A stretch of 64,000 bases of DNA from Lunatimonas salinarum (GTDB lineage: Bacteria; Bacteroidota; Bacteroidia; Cytophagales; Cyclobacteriaceae): assembly GCF_017811155.1 (NCBI RefSeq), contig NZ_JACVCV010000006.1:62001-126000 (forward strand). The letters are read 5' to 3'. The notes beneath the pieces are model-generated. The model searched no databases, was not told the DNA's origin, and was given only the letters and a program-made list of their open reading frames with translations. A program made the position numbers and the translations under genes. Each line of letters opens with the position of its first letter. Within the stretch, counting starts at the first letter, position 1. This document shows, piece after piece, positions 53,435 through 63,155 of the stretch.

Positions 53435-54452
53435 ACGTACAGAAATCAGTGAATTGGGTGAGTTTGGCTTAATCGAAAGGCTGCGGGAGCAAATCGAAAT
53501 TTACCACGATACGACCATCAAGGGAGTGGGCGATGACGCGGCTGTCATTGATTGTGGAGACAGCTACCGGGTGGTTACCACTGATCTGTTGGTAGAGGGG
53601 GTGCATTTTGATTTGTCCTATTGCCCCTTGAAGCATTTGGGATTCAAAGCCGTAGCGGTCAATGTGAGCGATGTGGCTGCCATGAATGCGGTGCCTAAGG
53701 AGATCACTGTCAGCATTGCCCTTTCCAATCGATTTTCTGTGGAGGCGGTTGAAGAACTGTACCAGGGGATTCAGTTGGCCGCCAAACATTACAACGTGGA
53801 CCTGATAGGAGGTGATACCACTGCCTCTAGGTCCGGCTTGGTTATTTCCATCACGGCATTGGGCGAAACAACCAAAGAGAGCGTGGTCTACCGCTCCGGC
53901 GCCAAGGTCAACGACATCATTTGCGTTACCGGAGATCTGGGAGGGGCGTTGATGGGATTGCAGGTCCTGGAACGCGAGAAGCAGGTTTTTTTGGCCAACC
54001 CAGACATGCGTCCAGACTTGGATAAGTATGCCTATATCACCAGCCGGCAACTAAGGCCGGATGCCCGCATGGATATCGTTCACGAATTAAGGGATCTGGG
54101 TGTGGTACCGAGCAGCATGATGGATATTTCGGACGGTTTGGCCTCCGAACTATTTCACATCTCCAAGGCCTCGGGGGTGGGAGTCACCATTTACGAAGAC
54201 AAACTTCCCATAGACAAGGAAACCTACGATGTGGCGGTGGAATTCAACATGGATCCCGTCACTGCGGTGCTTAATGGGGGGGAGGATTACGAATTACTGT
54301 TTACCATTTCCCCAAGCAACTACGCCAAACTCGAAAAGCATCCGGATATTCACTTCATCGGCCACGTGAATGCCCCTGAAGAAGGAAAACAACTTGTCAC
54401 CAAAAGCGGTACGGCTGTACCCCTGAAGGCCCAAGGCTGGAAGCATTTCTGA
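53427..54452 (+). CDS. thiL: Thiamine-monophosphate kinase
   Basis: 341 residues. ThiL phosphorylates thiamine monophosphate to the active diphosphate, the last step of thiamine synthesis. Marks of the PurM/ThiL fold: GEFGLIERL, GVGDDAAVID (Mg/ATP-binding Asp pair), VTTDLLVEGVHFDL, KAVAVNVSDVAAMNAVP, LIGGDTTAS, MMDISDGLASELFHI and LNGGEDYELLFT. It is translationally coupled to mce by an 8-bp overlap. The downstream gene is convergent. Confidence 0.95.
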   Translation: MSKRTEISELGEFGLIERLREQIEIYHDTTIKGVGDDAAVIDCGDSYRVVTTDLLVEGVHFDLSYCPLKHLGFKAVAVNVSDVAAMNAVPKEITVSIALSNRFSVEAVEELYQGIQLAAKHYNVDLIGGDTTASRSGLVISITALGETTKESVVYRSGAKVNDIICVTGDLGGALMGLQVLEREKQVFLANPDMRPDLDKYAYITSRQLRPDARMDIVHELRDLGVVPSSMMDISDGLASELFHISKASGVGVTIYEDKLPIDKETYDVAVEFNMDPVTAVLNGGEDYELLFTISPSNYAKLEKHPDIHFIGHVNAPEEGKQLVTKSGTAVPLKAQGWKHF

Positions 54453-54478
54453 TTTCGTAGCCCTAAGCCCAGTGATGC

Positions 54479-54853
54479 TTAGTCATTGGGATAGGGGATG
54501 TAGAGGAAATTCGTAAACTCCTCGTCTACCACAAAAAGGCAACAATACTCATCGGGATCCTTGTAGGTGCTTTTGAAGTGTTCCAAGGCATCCTCTTTGA
54601 TCAGTTTTCGTTGTACAAATTCATCCACATAGGTGATGTAATAATTCCATACCGTCTGTGCCTTTTGCTGATCCAGCAGGAGTTGCCCAATAGGTTGTGC
54701 TACTTTGCTTATCGGAAAGATGGGATAATCCGAAAATTTCCGAGACCGCACCTGGTAGGAGGCTTCCTTTAGTGTGTCGCAAATTTTCACAAAATCGGAA
54801 CTGATGGTCCCTAGGTATTTGCCGTTAAGTTCGGGATCGTTTTCGTCTCTCAT
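54479..54853 (-). CDS. Conserved-looking hypothetical protein downstream of rlmD
   Basis: 124 residues, no signal or membrane segment. The sequence is mixed alpha/beta with SYQVRSRKFSDYPIFPIS, QPIGQLLLDQQKAQTVWNYY and EYCCLFVVDEEFTNFLYIPY. I cannot name the family. Its ATG overlaps the rlmD stop by 4 bp, so it is cotranscribed and translationally coupled. Good codon use and tight coupling argue that it is real. Confidence 0.7.
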   Translation of the reverse strand: MRDENDPELNGKYLGTISSDFVKICDTLKEASYQVRSRKFSDYPIFPISKVAQPIGQLLLDQQKAQTVWNYYITYVDEFVQRKLIKEDALEHFKSTYKDPDEYCCLFVVDEEFTNFLYIPYPND

Positions 54854-56262
54854 AGATTAGGCTTTTTAGTTAATAGGACAACGTTTTCCACGTGATACGT
54901 TTGCGGAAACATATCCACAGGTTGTACAGCGCGCACATCGTATTTTTCCGATAGCAGGGCTACGTCCCTTGCCTGTGTGGCCGGATTGCAGCTTACATAC
55001 ACGATCTTGGGAGCGGCTAATTGGAGCAGGGTTTGGATCACATCGTCGTGCATACCAGCTCTGGGTGGATCAGTGATCACCACATCTGGAGCGGCATGGC
55101 GCTCAATAAAATCCGCATTTAACAGGTCTTTCATGTCGCCGGCGTAAAACAACGTGTTGGTCAACCCGTTTTCGGTGGCGTTGATTTTTGCGTCAGCGAT
55201 GGCCTCTTCCACGTATTCGATGCCAATCACCTGTTTGGCCTTTTTGGCAACAAAATTGGCGATGGTGCCGGTACCGGTATATAAGTCGTAAACGACCTCA
55301 TCACCGGTAAGGCCGGCAAACTCCCGCGCCACCTCATAGAGTCTATGTGCTTGGGCGGGGTTGGTCTGGTAAAAGGATTTGGGACCTACCCGAAAAATCA
55401 GTCCCTCCATCTCTTCTTCCATGTAGGGTTTGCCTGAAAAGGTATGCACCTCCAAATCATGGAAGGTTTCGTTCTTTTTCTGGTTTATGATGTATAGCAG
55501 CGAAGTGATTTCTGGAAACTCCCCTTGTAGAAATGCCATTACATCCCGAATAGCTTCCGGGTTTTCTTCACCGAACTGGACGATGACCATTGTCTGGCCA
55601 CTAAGGGTGCTGCGGATGATCAGGTTTCGGAGTAGCCCTTGTTGCTTAATAAGGTCGTAAAAGCTAAACCCTTTTGCCAGGGCATAATCCCTGAGTTTGT
55701 TGCGCACCTCGTTGGAGATCCCTCCCTGTAGGTAGCAATGACTAATGTCAACGATTTTGTCAAAACGTTTGGGAACGTGGAAACCCAAGGCATTACGCTC
55801 AAATTCCTCGCCACTGGCGATTTCTTCGCTGGTCAGCCAACGGTTACTGGAAAAGGTGAAGTCAAGCTTGTTTCGGTAATACGTACTTTCGGAGGCTCCG
55901 ATGATGGGCAGCACTTCCGGAATGGGTACTTTGGCTATGCGTTCAAATTGATCAATGACCTGCTGTCTTTTGTAACTAAGCTGCAGTGGATAGGAAATAT
56001 GCTGCCACTTGCAGCCTCCGCACACACCAAAATGACTGCAAAAGGGTTCGGACCTATCGGGGGAATAGTGCTGTATGTGGATGGCTTCTGCTTCTAAGTA
56101 GCTGTTTCTTCCTTTGGTCACCCGTACATCTACAATGTCTCCCGGTGCTACCTGCTGTACAAAAACCACTTTGCCTTCATAGTGTGCCACACATTTTCCC
56201 TCAGAGGCAATCCGTTCAATGGTGAGGCCTTTGAGGATTTGGTTTTTCATTTTTCGCGACAT
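54850..56262 (-). CDS. rlmD: 23S rRNA (uracil-C5)-methyltransferase, RlmD/TrmA family
   Basis: About 470 residues from the ATG at 56262; a TTG three codons earlier is also open. An N-terminal TRAM domain (about 7-67) is followed by an iron-sulfur motif FCSHFGVCGGCKW with Cys75, Cys81 and Cys84, then the SAM-dependent domain with VYDLYTGTGTIANFVA, ITDPPRAGM and YVSCNPATQARD containing the nucleophilic Cys. It methylates uridine in 23S rRNA; U1939 is the E. coli RlmD site, and the exact site in Bacteroidota members is not certain. Confidence 0.9.
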   Translation of the reverse strand: MSRKMKNQILKGLTIERIASEGKCVAHYEGKVVFVQQVAPGDIVDVRVTKGRNSYLEAEAIHIQHYSPDRSEPFCSHFGVCGGCKWQHISYPLQLSYKRQQVIDQFERIAKVPIPEVLPIIGASESTYYRNKLDFTFSSNRWLTSEEIASGEEFERNALGFHVPKRFDKIVDISHCYLQGGISNEVRNKLRDYALAKGFSFYDLIKQQGLLRNLIIRSTLSGQTMVIVQFGEENPEAIRDVMAFLQGEFPEITSLLYIINQKKNETFHDLEVHTFSGKPYMEEEMEGLIFRVGPKSFYQTNPAQAHRLYEVAREFAGLTGDEVVYDLYTGTGTIANFVAKKAKQVIGIEYVEEAIADAKINATENGLTNTLFYAGDMKDLLNADFIERHAAPDVVITDPPRAGMHDDVIQTLLQLAAPKIVYVSCNPATQARDVALLSEKYDVRAVQPVDMFPQTYHVENVVLLTKKPNL

Positions 56263-56465
56263 AGGCTGCAAAATTATGGAATTTAGGCGATGGACTGAAT
56301 TGATCTACATTTTTCTTGTCGGAATTCGTCTACCTCCCGTGTTGCCGACCTAGAAAAGCCGATTTAAGGGCCCTATTTGCAAGCTTGGTTTTGAATCCGC
56401 TCAATAAACCAACCGATTTCCTCAAAATATTTTCTAATTTAGCTCGATATACGAATCAATACCTC

Positions 56466-57278
56466 ATGAAACTGAAAGACAAAGTAGTCATTGTGACAGG
56501 AGCCACCTCTGGCATCGGAAGGGCCTGTGCCTTTGCTTTTGGCAAAGCTGGCGCCAAGGTAGTCATTACGGGTAGAAGCCAAGCTCGGCTAGATAATACC
56601 TTGATTCAGCTACAGGAAGCCGGTATAGAGGTGTATGGAGTAATGGCTGATGCGGCTGATCAGGAGGAAAATGAGCGTGTAGCGCAGGAAGCAATCAGCC
56701 ACTTTGGAAGGATCGATGTACTCGTCAACAATGCGGGGATTTCCATGCGGGCATTGTTTGAAGATCTGGACCTAAGCGTTTTTCACCAAGTGATGGATAC
56801 CAATTTTTGGGGCGCAGTTTACCTGACAAAGGCCTGTTTGCCGGAAATCCTGAAGCGAAAAGGCTCTATAATCGCGGTGTCTTCCATCAACGGTTTTCGG
56901 GGTACTCCTGCCCGAACGGCCTATACGGCCAGTAAATTTGCCATGAACGGTTTCTTTGAGTCGCTTCGAACGGAAGTAATGAAAAGGGGGGTGCACGTGC
57001 TCGTGGCTTGTCCAGGCTTCACCGCATCCAATATCCGTAACAAGGCATTGACCGCGGATGGATCGGCGCAGCAGGAGTCGCCACGGGATGAAACCAAGAT
57101 GATGAGTGCAGAGGAAGTAGCCGAAGCCATACTAGTGGCTACCCTCAAGCGAAGAAGGGATTTGGTACTGACCCGGGAAGGGAAACTGGCACATTTTCTC
57201 AACAAGTGGGTGCCTGGAATGATGGATACCATTGTCTATAACCACATGGCCAAGGAAAAGGATTCCCCATTTAAGTAA
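56466..57278 (+). CDS. Short-chain dehydrogenase/reductase (SDR) family protein
   Basis: 270 residues from the ATG at 56466; the longer frame to 56316 is not supported. The classical SDR marks are present: TGATSGIGRACAFAF (cofactor loop), VLVNNAGISMR, SSINGFRGTPARTAYTASKFA with the catalytic Ser and YxxxK, and ACPGFTASNIR. The substrate is unknown. The helicase gene starts 6 bp after its stop. Confidence 0.92.
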   Translation: MKLKDKVVIVTGATSGIGRACAFAFGKAGAKVVITGRSQARLDNTLIQLQEAGIEVYGVMADAADQEENERVAQEAISHFGRIDVLVNNAGISMRALFEDLDLSVFHQVMDTNFWGAVYLTKACLPEILKRKGSIIAVSSINGFRGTPARTAYTASKFAMNGFFESLRTEVMKRGVHVLVACPGFTASNIRNKALTADGSAQQESPRDETKMMSAEEVAEAILVATLKRRRDLVLTREGKLAHFLNKWVPGMMDTIVYNHMAKEKDSPFK

Positions 57279-57284
57279 TTGCCT

Positions 57285-60200
57285 ATGCTACAGGATATTT
57301 TTCAGGTATACAAAAACAGGTTGGTTGATCTTTCGTCAAACAATCGCTCAATTTTTTTGCCCAAATTGGTTCAGCAGCAGATGATCGATTTGAAGGATTT
57401 TCATTTTTTGAACAATCATCCCGCATTTTATTACATCACTGAGCTCCTCGGACGTAAGCGAAATATCCCCCTGATTGTGGGAAATGATGCCCGTGATCAA
57501 AATGTCAACCGACTTTCCCAACGCCTGAAGCGCCTGTATCATCAGGTGAGGTTTATGGAGGAGGAAAGCGGGGAGCGCAGTCTGTTTGTAGGTTGGCCCT
57601 TTGTGGAGGGGAAGTTTTCAAATGAGCAGCTGGTACGGTGTCCGCTTATTTTCTTTCCGGTTACGCTGGAGTTGGAAGACAATGTATGGTATCTGCGGAA
57701 GCATGTAGGTGAACAGCCCTTTATCAATCCGGCATTTTTGCTGGCCTATGCGCAGGCAGAGGGTAAGACGTTGAGCAAGGAATGGCTGGAACAGTCTCTG
57801 GAGGATTTTTCCAAGGATCCTAGAGGCTTCCGAACTGACCTGTACCACCACCTCCACAAGGCACTTGTGCTTAACTTCAACCGTGAAATCTATCAGGATC
57901 GGTTGGAAATTTTTTTTGAAGAGTCCCGGTCTTATTTTCAAGAAGTATTTCAGATAGGAATCCTCAAGTTGCAGCCCTACGCTGTTCTGGGTCAGTTTTC
58001 TCAGAAGAGTTCATTTCTAATGGACGATTATTCCCAACTTATCGCACATACCGAGCATAGGAGTTTGGATGCGCTGTTTGAGGATCGCTTTGCCAGCATA
58101 GAGCCCTCCACTACGCCAGTTAGAGAGGATACTACTTACAATACACTTCCATTAGATGCACCACAAGAGCAGGTTTTGCAGGCAGTGAAGCAGGGAATGT
58201 CTTGCGTGGTGCAGGGTCCCCCTGGGACGGGCAAATCCCAATTGATATGTAATTTGGTAGGCGATTTTACATCTAGGGGCAAAAAGGTGCTGGTAGTTTC
58301 CCAGAAGCGGGCTGCGTTGGACGTAGTTTACGCCCGATTGGCTGGACAGGGATTTGCCAATTTTGCCGCACTGATACATGATTTTAGGGGAGACCGAAAA
58401 AGCCTGTACAAAAAGATAGCCCACCAGATAGCATCTCTGGAAAACTATCAGGAGCTTAATCGCTCGATAAATGCCATTCAACTGGAGCGTTCCTTCAGCT
58501 TACATGCTCGGGTGATCGAAAAGCACCGGGAATTTTTTGACGAGTACAGAGAGGCGTTGTATGACATGCGTGAATGTGCCCTTCCCATCAAACAGTTGTA
58601 TCTACAGGCGGCCTCTGACGGGGAAACCATTGGTCTTGGGGGGCATTTCAGGGGCTTTTCATTTAACGACCTGGATGGATTTATTCAAGACTTTCGGGTT
58701 TTTCATCCCAGCTATAAGAAGTACGATTACCACTCGTCCTTTTGGTTTCATCGGGTGGATTTTGCCGGATTTAAACTTGGCGATTTGGGGGCTTTCCACA
58801 CGACCCTCTCAGAGATCATCGAGGTGAAGCGGGCTGCCGAACAGGATTTGTTTGCGCTATTGGGAGAGAATTTTGATTTCAGCTTGATTTATCAGTCGTT
58901 TGAACACCGGGATCGGCTTGCGGAACTGATGCAGCTAATGGAGGATCAGCCCGTTTTTGACCGGATGCAGCGCTTGATGGAATTTCCAAAGACGGATTTC
59001 GATTTACTTTGGTTGGATAACAAATCAGATACCATACACAAGCTGTTTCAATCCACCGGGATCGAATGGCATACCAAGGACGGGGAGGTAGAGGATATCT
59101 TTGGGAAGGCACTACAGCTTGAAGCGCTTATGGCCAGCTGGTGGGGACGGGTACGTATCCGGTGGGAATCCAAGAAGTTTTGGGATATTTTAAACCTGCT
59201 GGAGCTTAATGACCTTAAGAAGAATAAGGAAGGGATAGGTATATTGGTAGAAATGCTTGAAACCCGCCTGAATCTCAATCACCAGTATACCCTGTTGCAG
59301 CAGAAACCTTGGATAAAATTGCCCGGAAAACCGTTTTCCATAGAGGCTTTTGATCAGGAAGTCAATTTGCTCGTTCGTGCAGTGAGGGCCCGCTTTATCA
59401 TGTCCGATTTAGGTATTTTGCCCTCCTATATCTATAGTCCACGCATCAGCTATGGTCGGTTTTATTCCACGCTTAAGGAGCTGGTCAGGCTGAATAAGTG
59501 GGGATTGCAGCAGGTTCCTAGGTGGCGGTCTTGTTTTTCAGATGTCCAGTTAAAGCACTTATTGGGCACACCCGACGAAGATAGGCTGCTGCCATTGACC
59601 GGGACTATCCGGCAGGATTTGGATGCCCTCATTCGGTACGATGCGTTAAAGAGCAGGCTCTCGGCGACACATCTCGATCTGATGAAAAAGTTGGCAGATA
59701 CCTTTCCGGACTATTCGATAGATGCATTGGAATCCATCTTTATAGACAGTCTGAAGATCGCTTGGATAGACTATATCGAAACCAAGTATCCGGTATTGAA
59801 AGAGATCAATGGACCTCATGTACGCAGTTTCATTGAGGAGTTTCAACAGGCAGTGGAGGAGAAGGATAAGACTGCCCGGTTTATTGTTGAGTTGAGGCTG
59901 AGGGAGGAGGTATGTAAAAATCTGGAGTACAACCGGCTCAATAACCTGGTAACTTACCGGGATCTAAACCATCAGGTGACCAAAAAGAAGGCTGTTTGGC
60001 CGGTCAAAAAGTTGGTTGAAGTCTACCACGCAGAGCTTTTTAAGCTAATGCCGTGTTGGTTGACTTCTCCTGAAACTGCTTCGGCACTCTTTCCAATGCA
60101 GCAATACTTTGATTTGGTGATTTTTGACGAAGCTTCTCAGTGTTATTTTGAGCGAGCGCTTCCGGCCATGCTGCGTGGTCGACAGGTGGTAATAGCTGGT

Positions 60201-61256
60201 GATCGCAAGCAGCTTCAGCCAATAGACTTGTACAAGGTACGCTTGGAGTCCGAGGAAGATCTTCCCGAGCTGGAGTTGGATTCTCTACTGGAAATGGCAG
60301 AACGTTACTTTCCGGTGTATTGGCTTACCACCCATTATCGAAGTCAATACCTTCCGTTGATTCATTTTTCAAATCAAGCATTTTACGAGGGAAGGCTGGC
60401 CATGATACCCGAAATGGAATCACTTAATAAGCAGGTAATGCCATTTCGCTTGGTGAAGTGTCAGGGTATTTGGCAAAACCAAACCAATCGGGTTGAAGCA
60501 GCGGAAGTAGTTTTGCAAGTAAAGGGACTGAGGGCCGAGCAGGTTGGTAGTCGAATTGGCGTGATTACGTTTAATTATTTCCAAATGGTGCTCATCTTGG
60601 AGTTGTTGGAAGCGGAGGGGTTGCTGACGGATGAAGTGACCGTACGAAATATTGAGAATGTGCAGGGAGATGAGTTTGACTTCGTGGTGTTTTCGGTTGG
60701 TTATGCCAGAAATGCGCAAGGAAAATTTACCGCTAATTTTGGCTTGTTGGCCCGTAAGAGCGGTGAAAACCGCCTAAATGTGGCGGTCACCCGGGCAAAG
60801 AAGCAAGTCATCCTGGTCACCAGCATGGATTCCGCTGATTTCAAAGATTCGCAAACAGCAAACAGAGGTATCGGATTGCTGCGGGACTACATACGTTACG
60901 TAGAAACCATTTGTGCACAAGGCAGCTTGGAGGTTTCACGCCTATTACCTCCTCAGTTTGATGTGCAGTGGGCATTGAAAGATTTGCTCAAAGGCACTTA
61001 TGGTAGCCATACTGTCGAAGAAAACCACTACCCCAAAGTGATGGACTTGCAGGTTGCTGACCAAGGACGGGTAAATGCCGCCATACTGACAGATGATCAA
61101 CGTTTTTTTGATGCCTCGGGGGCCAAGGAATCTCTCGTATACCAACCTAGACTACTTCGTCAAAAGAGTTGGAACCTCATTTACCTTTTTAGCAGGCAGT
61201 ATTGGGTGGATAGGGAAGATATCTTACAGACAAAGTTGGGGCATAAGTCACCCTGA
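57285..61256 (+). CDS. Large superfamily 1 helicase (UPF1/Dna2-like) with nuclease-like C-terminus
   Basis: About 1323 residues from ATG 57285 (a TTG at 57279 is also open). The N-terminal 300 residues resemble the DUF4011-type region of such proteins (VDLSSNNRSIFLPKL, RCPLIFFPVTLELEDNVWYL). Helicase motifs: Walker A GPPGTGKSQLICNL at about 311, VVSQKRAALDVVYARL, VIFDEASQC at about 947, AGDRKQLQPID, LTTHYRSQYLPLIHF, IENVQGDEFDFVVFSVG and NVAVTRAKKQVILVTS. A large insertion separates motif Ia from motif II, as in UPF1-like proteins. The last about 120 residues could be a nuclease-like or DUF559-type domain; key residues cannot be confirmed. Relatives are implicated in repair or in defence loci. 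It converges on gldH. Confidence 0.82.
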   Translation: MLQDIFQVYKNRLVDLSSNNRSIFLPKLVQQQMIDLKDFHFLNNHPAFYYITELLGRKRNIPLIVGNDARDQNVNRLSQRLKRLYHQVRFMEEESGERSLFVGWPFVEGKFSNEQLVRCPLIFFPVTLELEDNVWYLRKHVGEQPFINPAFLLAYAQAEGKTLSKEWLEQSLEDFSKDPRGFRTDLYHHLHKALVLNFNREIYQDRLEIFFEESRSYFQEVFQIGILKLQPYAVLGQFSQKSSFLMDDYSQLIAHTEHRSLDALFEDRFASIEPSTTPVREDTTYNTLPLDAPQEQVLQAVKQGMSCVVQGPPGTGKSQLICNLVGDFTSRGKKVLVVSQKRAALDVVYARLAGQGFANFAALIHDFRGDRKSLYKKIAHQIASLENYQELNRSINAIQLERSFSLHARVIEKHREFFDEYREALYDMRECALPIKQLYLQAASDGETIGLGGHFRGFSFNDLDGFIQDFRVFHPSYKKYDYHSSFWFHRVDFAGFKLGDLGAFHTTLSEIIEVKRAAEQDLFALLGENFDFSLIYQSFEHRDRLAELMQLMEDQPVFDRMQRLMEFPKTDFDLLWLDNKSDTIHKLFQSTGIEWHTKDGEVEDIFGKALQLEALMASWWGRVRIRWESKKFWDILNLLELNDLKKNKEGIGILVEMLETRLNLNHQYTLLQQKPWIKLPGKPFSIEAFDQEVNLLVRAVRARFIMSDLGILPSYIYSPRISYGRFYSTLKELVRLNKWGLQQVPRWRSCFSDVQLKHLLGTPDEDRLLPLTGTIRQDLDALIRYDALKSRLSATHLDLMKKLADTFPDYSIDALESIFIDSLKIAWIDYIETKYPVLKEINGPHVRSFIEEFQQAVEEKDKTARFIVELRLREEVCKNLEYNRLNNLVTYRDLNHQVTKKKAVWPVKKLVEVYHAELFKLMPCWLTSPETASALFPMQQYFDLVIFDEASQCYFERALPAMLRGRQVVIAGDRKQLQPIDLYKVRLESEEDLPELELDSLLEMAERYFPVYWLTTHYRSQYLPLIHFSNQAFYEGRLAMIPEMESLNKQVMPFRLVKCQGIWQNQTNRVEAAEVVLQVKGLRAEQVGSRIGVITFNYFQMVLILELLEAEGLLTDEVTVRNIENVQGDEFDFVVFSVGYARNAQGKFTANFGLLARKSGENRLNVAVTRAKKQVILVTSMDSADFKDSQTANRGIGLLRDYIRYVETICAQGSLEVSRLLPPQFDVQWALKDLLKGTYGSHTVEENHYPKVMDLQVADQGRVNAAILTDDQRFFDASGAKESLVYQPRLLRQKSWNLIYLFSRQYWVDREDILQTKLGHKSP

Positions 61257-61275
61257 GGGTACCTCCTACATCCGA

Positions 61276-61752
61276 CTAGTTACCACTTCGGATCAACTTA
61301 AGCCCAAGGGATTCTATTCCCTCTATAGATTCTTTTCGCATGTATTGGATGAACTGGACTTTTTTCGCGTTAATGATTTCCGAACCCGAAGTAGTAAGCG
61401 TGTCGTACTTGGTGAAACGATTGCCAAATCCTGTTCCAAGGGGTTTCCCGCTCTTGGAATCAAACAAGTTGATATTTACCAGTGTGTCTTTGATCGTGCT
61501 GTCCGAGCTGTCTTTGAGCACCATTTTAAGGTACAAGTTGTGAAAGTCGTATCGATCGGTAAAGCGCACCGAAATCACAGGCAGGACACGATCTTCCGCC
61601 ACTCCGGAAATCTCAAAGGTTACGGAATCTTCCAAATGCCAACTGGGCGTGGGAAAGTCGTGGTAGGATTCGTATAGCCGATCGCTGTCACATCCTACCA
61701 AAACTGACAATACCGTAAGCAAGACCAAGAAGGGGATGAGCCTAAGCACCAT
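61276..61752 (-). CDS. gldH: Gliding motility lipoprotein GldH
   Basis: 158 residues from the ATG at 61752, which gives a lipoprotein signal (LTVLSVLVGC, then DSDRLYESYH). FPTPSWHLEDSVTFEI and DTLVNINLFDSKSGKPLGTGFG are characteristic of GldH. The longer frame upstream is the shadow of the ricT low-complexity tail. In Flavobacterium GldH is needed for gliding and type IX secretion. The gene overlaps ricT by 11 bp, the usual neighbourhood in Bacteroidota. Confidence 0.9.
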   Translation of the reverse strand: MVLRLIPFLVLLTVLSVLVGCDSDRLYESYHDFPTPSWHLEDSVTFEISGVAEDRVLPVISVRFTDRYDFHNLYLKMVLKDSSDSTIKDTLVNINLFDSKSGKPLGTGFGNRFTKYDTLTTSGSEIINAKKVQFIQYMRKESIEGIESLGLKLIRSGN

Positions 61753-63127
61753 TGGAAGAATCGTTGTTTTGCGAACCTGAATTGCCCCGCTTTCTGTTAG
61801 GGTTATTTCTCCTCTTTTTACGTCGCTGCTCTCCTCCTTGGGGAGTGGTTCCTGCGGTGGTTTGCGGTGCCACCGTTTGTGAATTTTCTGGTCGGGGTCG
61901 GTTTTGGTTCCGGTTTGGTTTTTTACTACGAGGCGGCCTCTCCCGTTCCTTAGGTTGGGGGGGGGCATTGGGTGAAGCGGCAGACTTAGGCTGAGGGGCG
62001 TCGCCACCGGTGCCCGGTTTTCTGGGCTTTCGTTTTTTCTTCTTTTTAGACTGACTGAACTTCTTGTCCAGCGCCTCTAAGTCTTTGTTGGAATTTTCGA
62101 ATACATCTGCGCTGTCGGCGGCAGTATCTTGTTTTAGGCTAAAGGGCATTTTACCTTGTGCATTCATCTCCATGATGACAGCTACTCGCTCACAGTCAAT
62201 GGAATGCCAGTTGTTGTCGTCATTGTAGCTGAACCACATCAGCTTTCGAAAGATGTCCGTTTTTTGCAGCTTGGCATTTCCGGCTTCGGTGAGCAAGGGC
62301 TTGTCCACTTGAGGGATATCCTTGAGGGCGCTCATGTAGCTATCCAACTCATAGTTGAGGCAGCATTTCAGACGCCCGCACTGTCCGGAAAGTTTGCTGG
62401 GATTTAATGAAAGGTTTTGGTACCTCGCAGCAGATGTAGTTACGCTTTTGAAATCGTGGATCCAGGTGGAGCAGCAAAGTTCCCTGCCACAGACACCAAT
62501 GCCTCCCAGACGTCCGGCTTCCTGCCTTAGGCTGATTTGGCGCATTTCCACGCGTATTTTGAATTCGGAGGCCAACATCTTTATCAGTTCCCGAAAATCC
62601 ACCCGGTCTTCGGCAGAATAATAAAAGGTAGCCTTGGAGTTGTCTGCTTGGTACTCTACGTCAGAGAGCTTCATCTTCAAGCCGAGCTCATCGATGATCT
62701 GTTTGCTTCGGTAGAGGGTGGGCAGTTCCCTGTTTTTTGCTTCCTGCCATTTGTCTAGGTCTTTTTGACTCGCTACCCGGTAAATTCGAAGGATATTGTC
62801 GTCATTTTTGATTTTTCGTTTCTGCATCTGTAAGCGTACGAGCTCTCCCTGAAGCGACACGTATCCGATGTGATGTCCATTCGGTACATCCACCACCACC
62901 GGATCGCCGGTGGTCATTTGCAGGTAATCTACATTTCGGAAATATTCCTTCCTTCCACCCTTAAACTTTACCTCTACGATATCAAATCTATCTACTTCCG
63001 GTAGCCCCATGTGAGACAGCCAGTCGAATGAGTTCATTTTATTGCATTCGCTCGTACCACAGGAGCCGTTGTTTTGACACCCCCCCACTTTTTCAGTTCC
63101 GGTAGAGCAGTTACTACATCCTGCCAT
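61742..63127 (-). CDS. ricT: RicT/YaaT-like PSP1-domain protein with low-complexity tail
   Basis: 461 residues. The N-terminus carries a Cys cluster (MAGCSNCSTGTEKVGGC, then GSCGTSEC). The PSP1 domain (about 45-290) contains VEVKFKGGRKEYFRN, YYSAEDRVDFRELIKMLA, GGIGVCGRELCCSTWI, LSLNPSKLSGQCGRLKCCLNYE with the Cys that bind Fe-S in the Bacillus RicAFT complex. The tail from about 345 is rich in Lys, Pro, Arg and Asn (KKKKRKPRKPG and similar), probably disordered and perhaps RNA-binding. RicA and RicF homologues are not nearby. It is 28 bp behind purD and overlaps gldH. Confidence 0.9.
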   Translation of the reverse strand: MAGCSNCSTGTEKVGGCQNNGSCGTSECNKMNSFDWLSHMGLPEVDRFDIVEVKFKGGRKEYFRNVDYLQMTTGDPVVVDVPNGHHIGYVSLQGELVRLQMQKRKIKNDDNILRIYRVASQKDLDKWQEAKNRELPTLYRSKQIIDELGLKMKLSDVEYQADNSKATFYYSAEDRVDFRELIKMLASEFKIRVEMRQISLRQEAGRLGGIGVCGRELCCSTWIHDFKSVTTSAARYQNLSLNPSKLSGQCGRLKCCLNYELDSYMSALKDIPQVDKPLLTEAGNAKLQKTDIFRKLMWFSYNDDNNWHSIDCERVAVIMEMNAQGKMPFSLKQDTAADSADVFENSNKDLEALDKKFSQSKKKKKRKPRKPGTGGDAPQPKSAASPNAPPQPKERERPPRSKKPNRNQNRPRPENSQTVAPQTTAGTTPQGGEQRRKKRRNNPNRKRGNSGSQNNDSSNGA

Positions 63128-63155
63128 ATATCTATTTTTTAGGGACTATTCCCTC

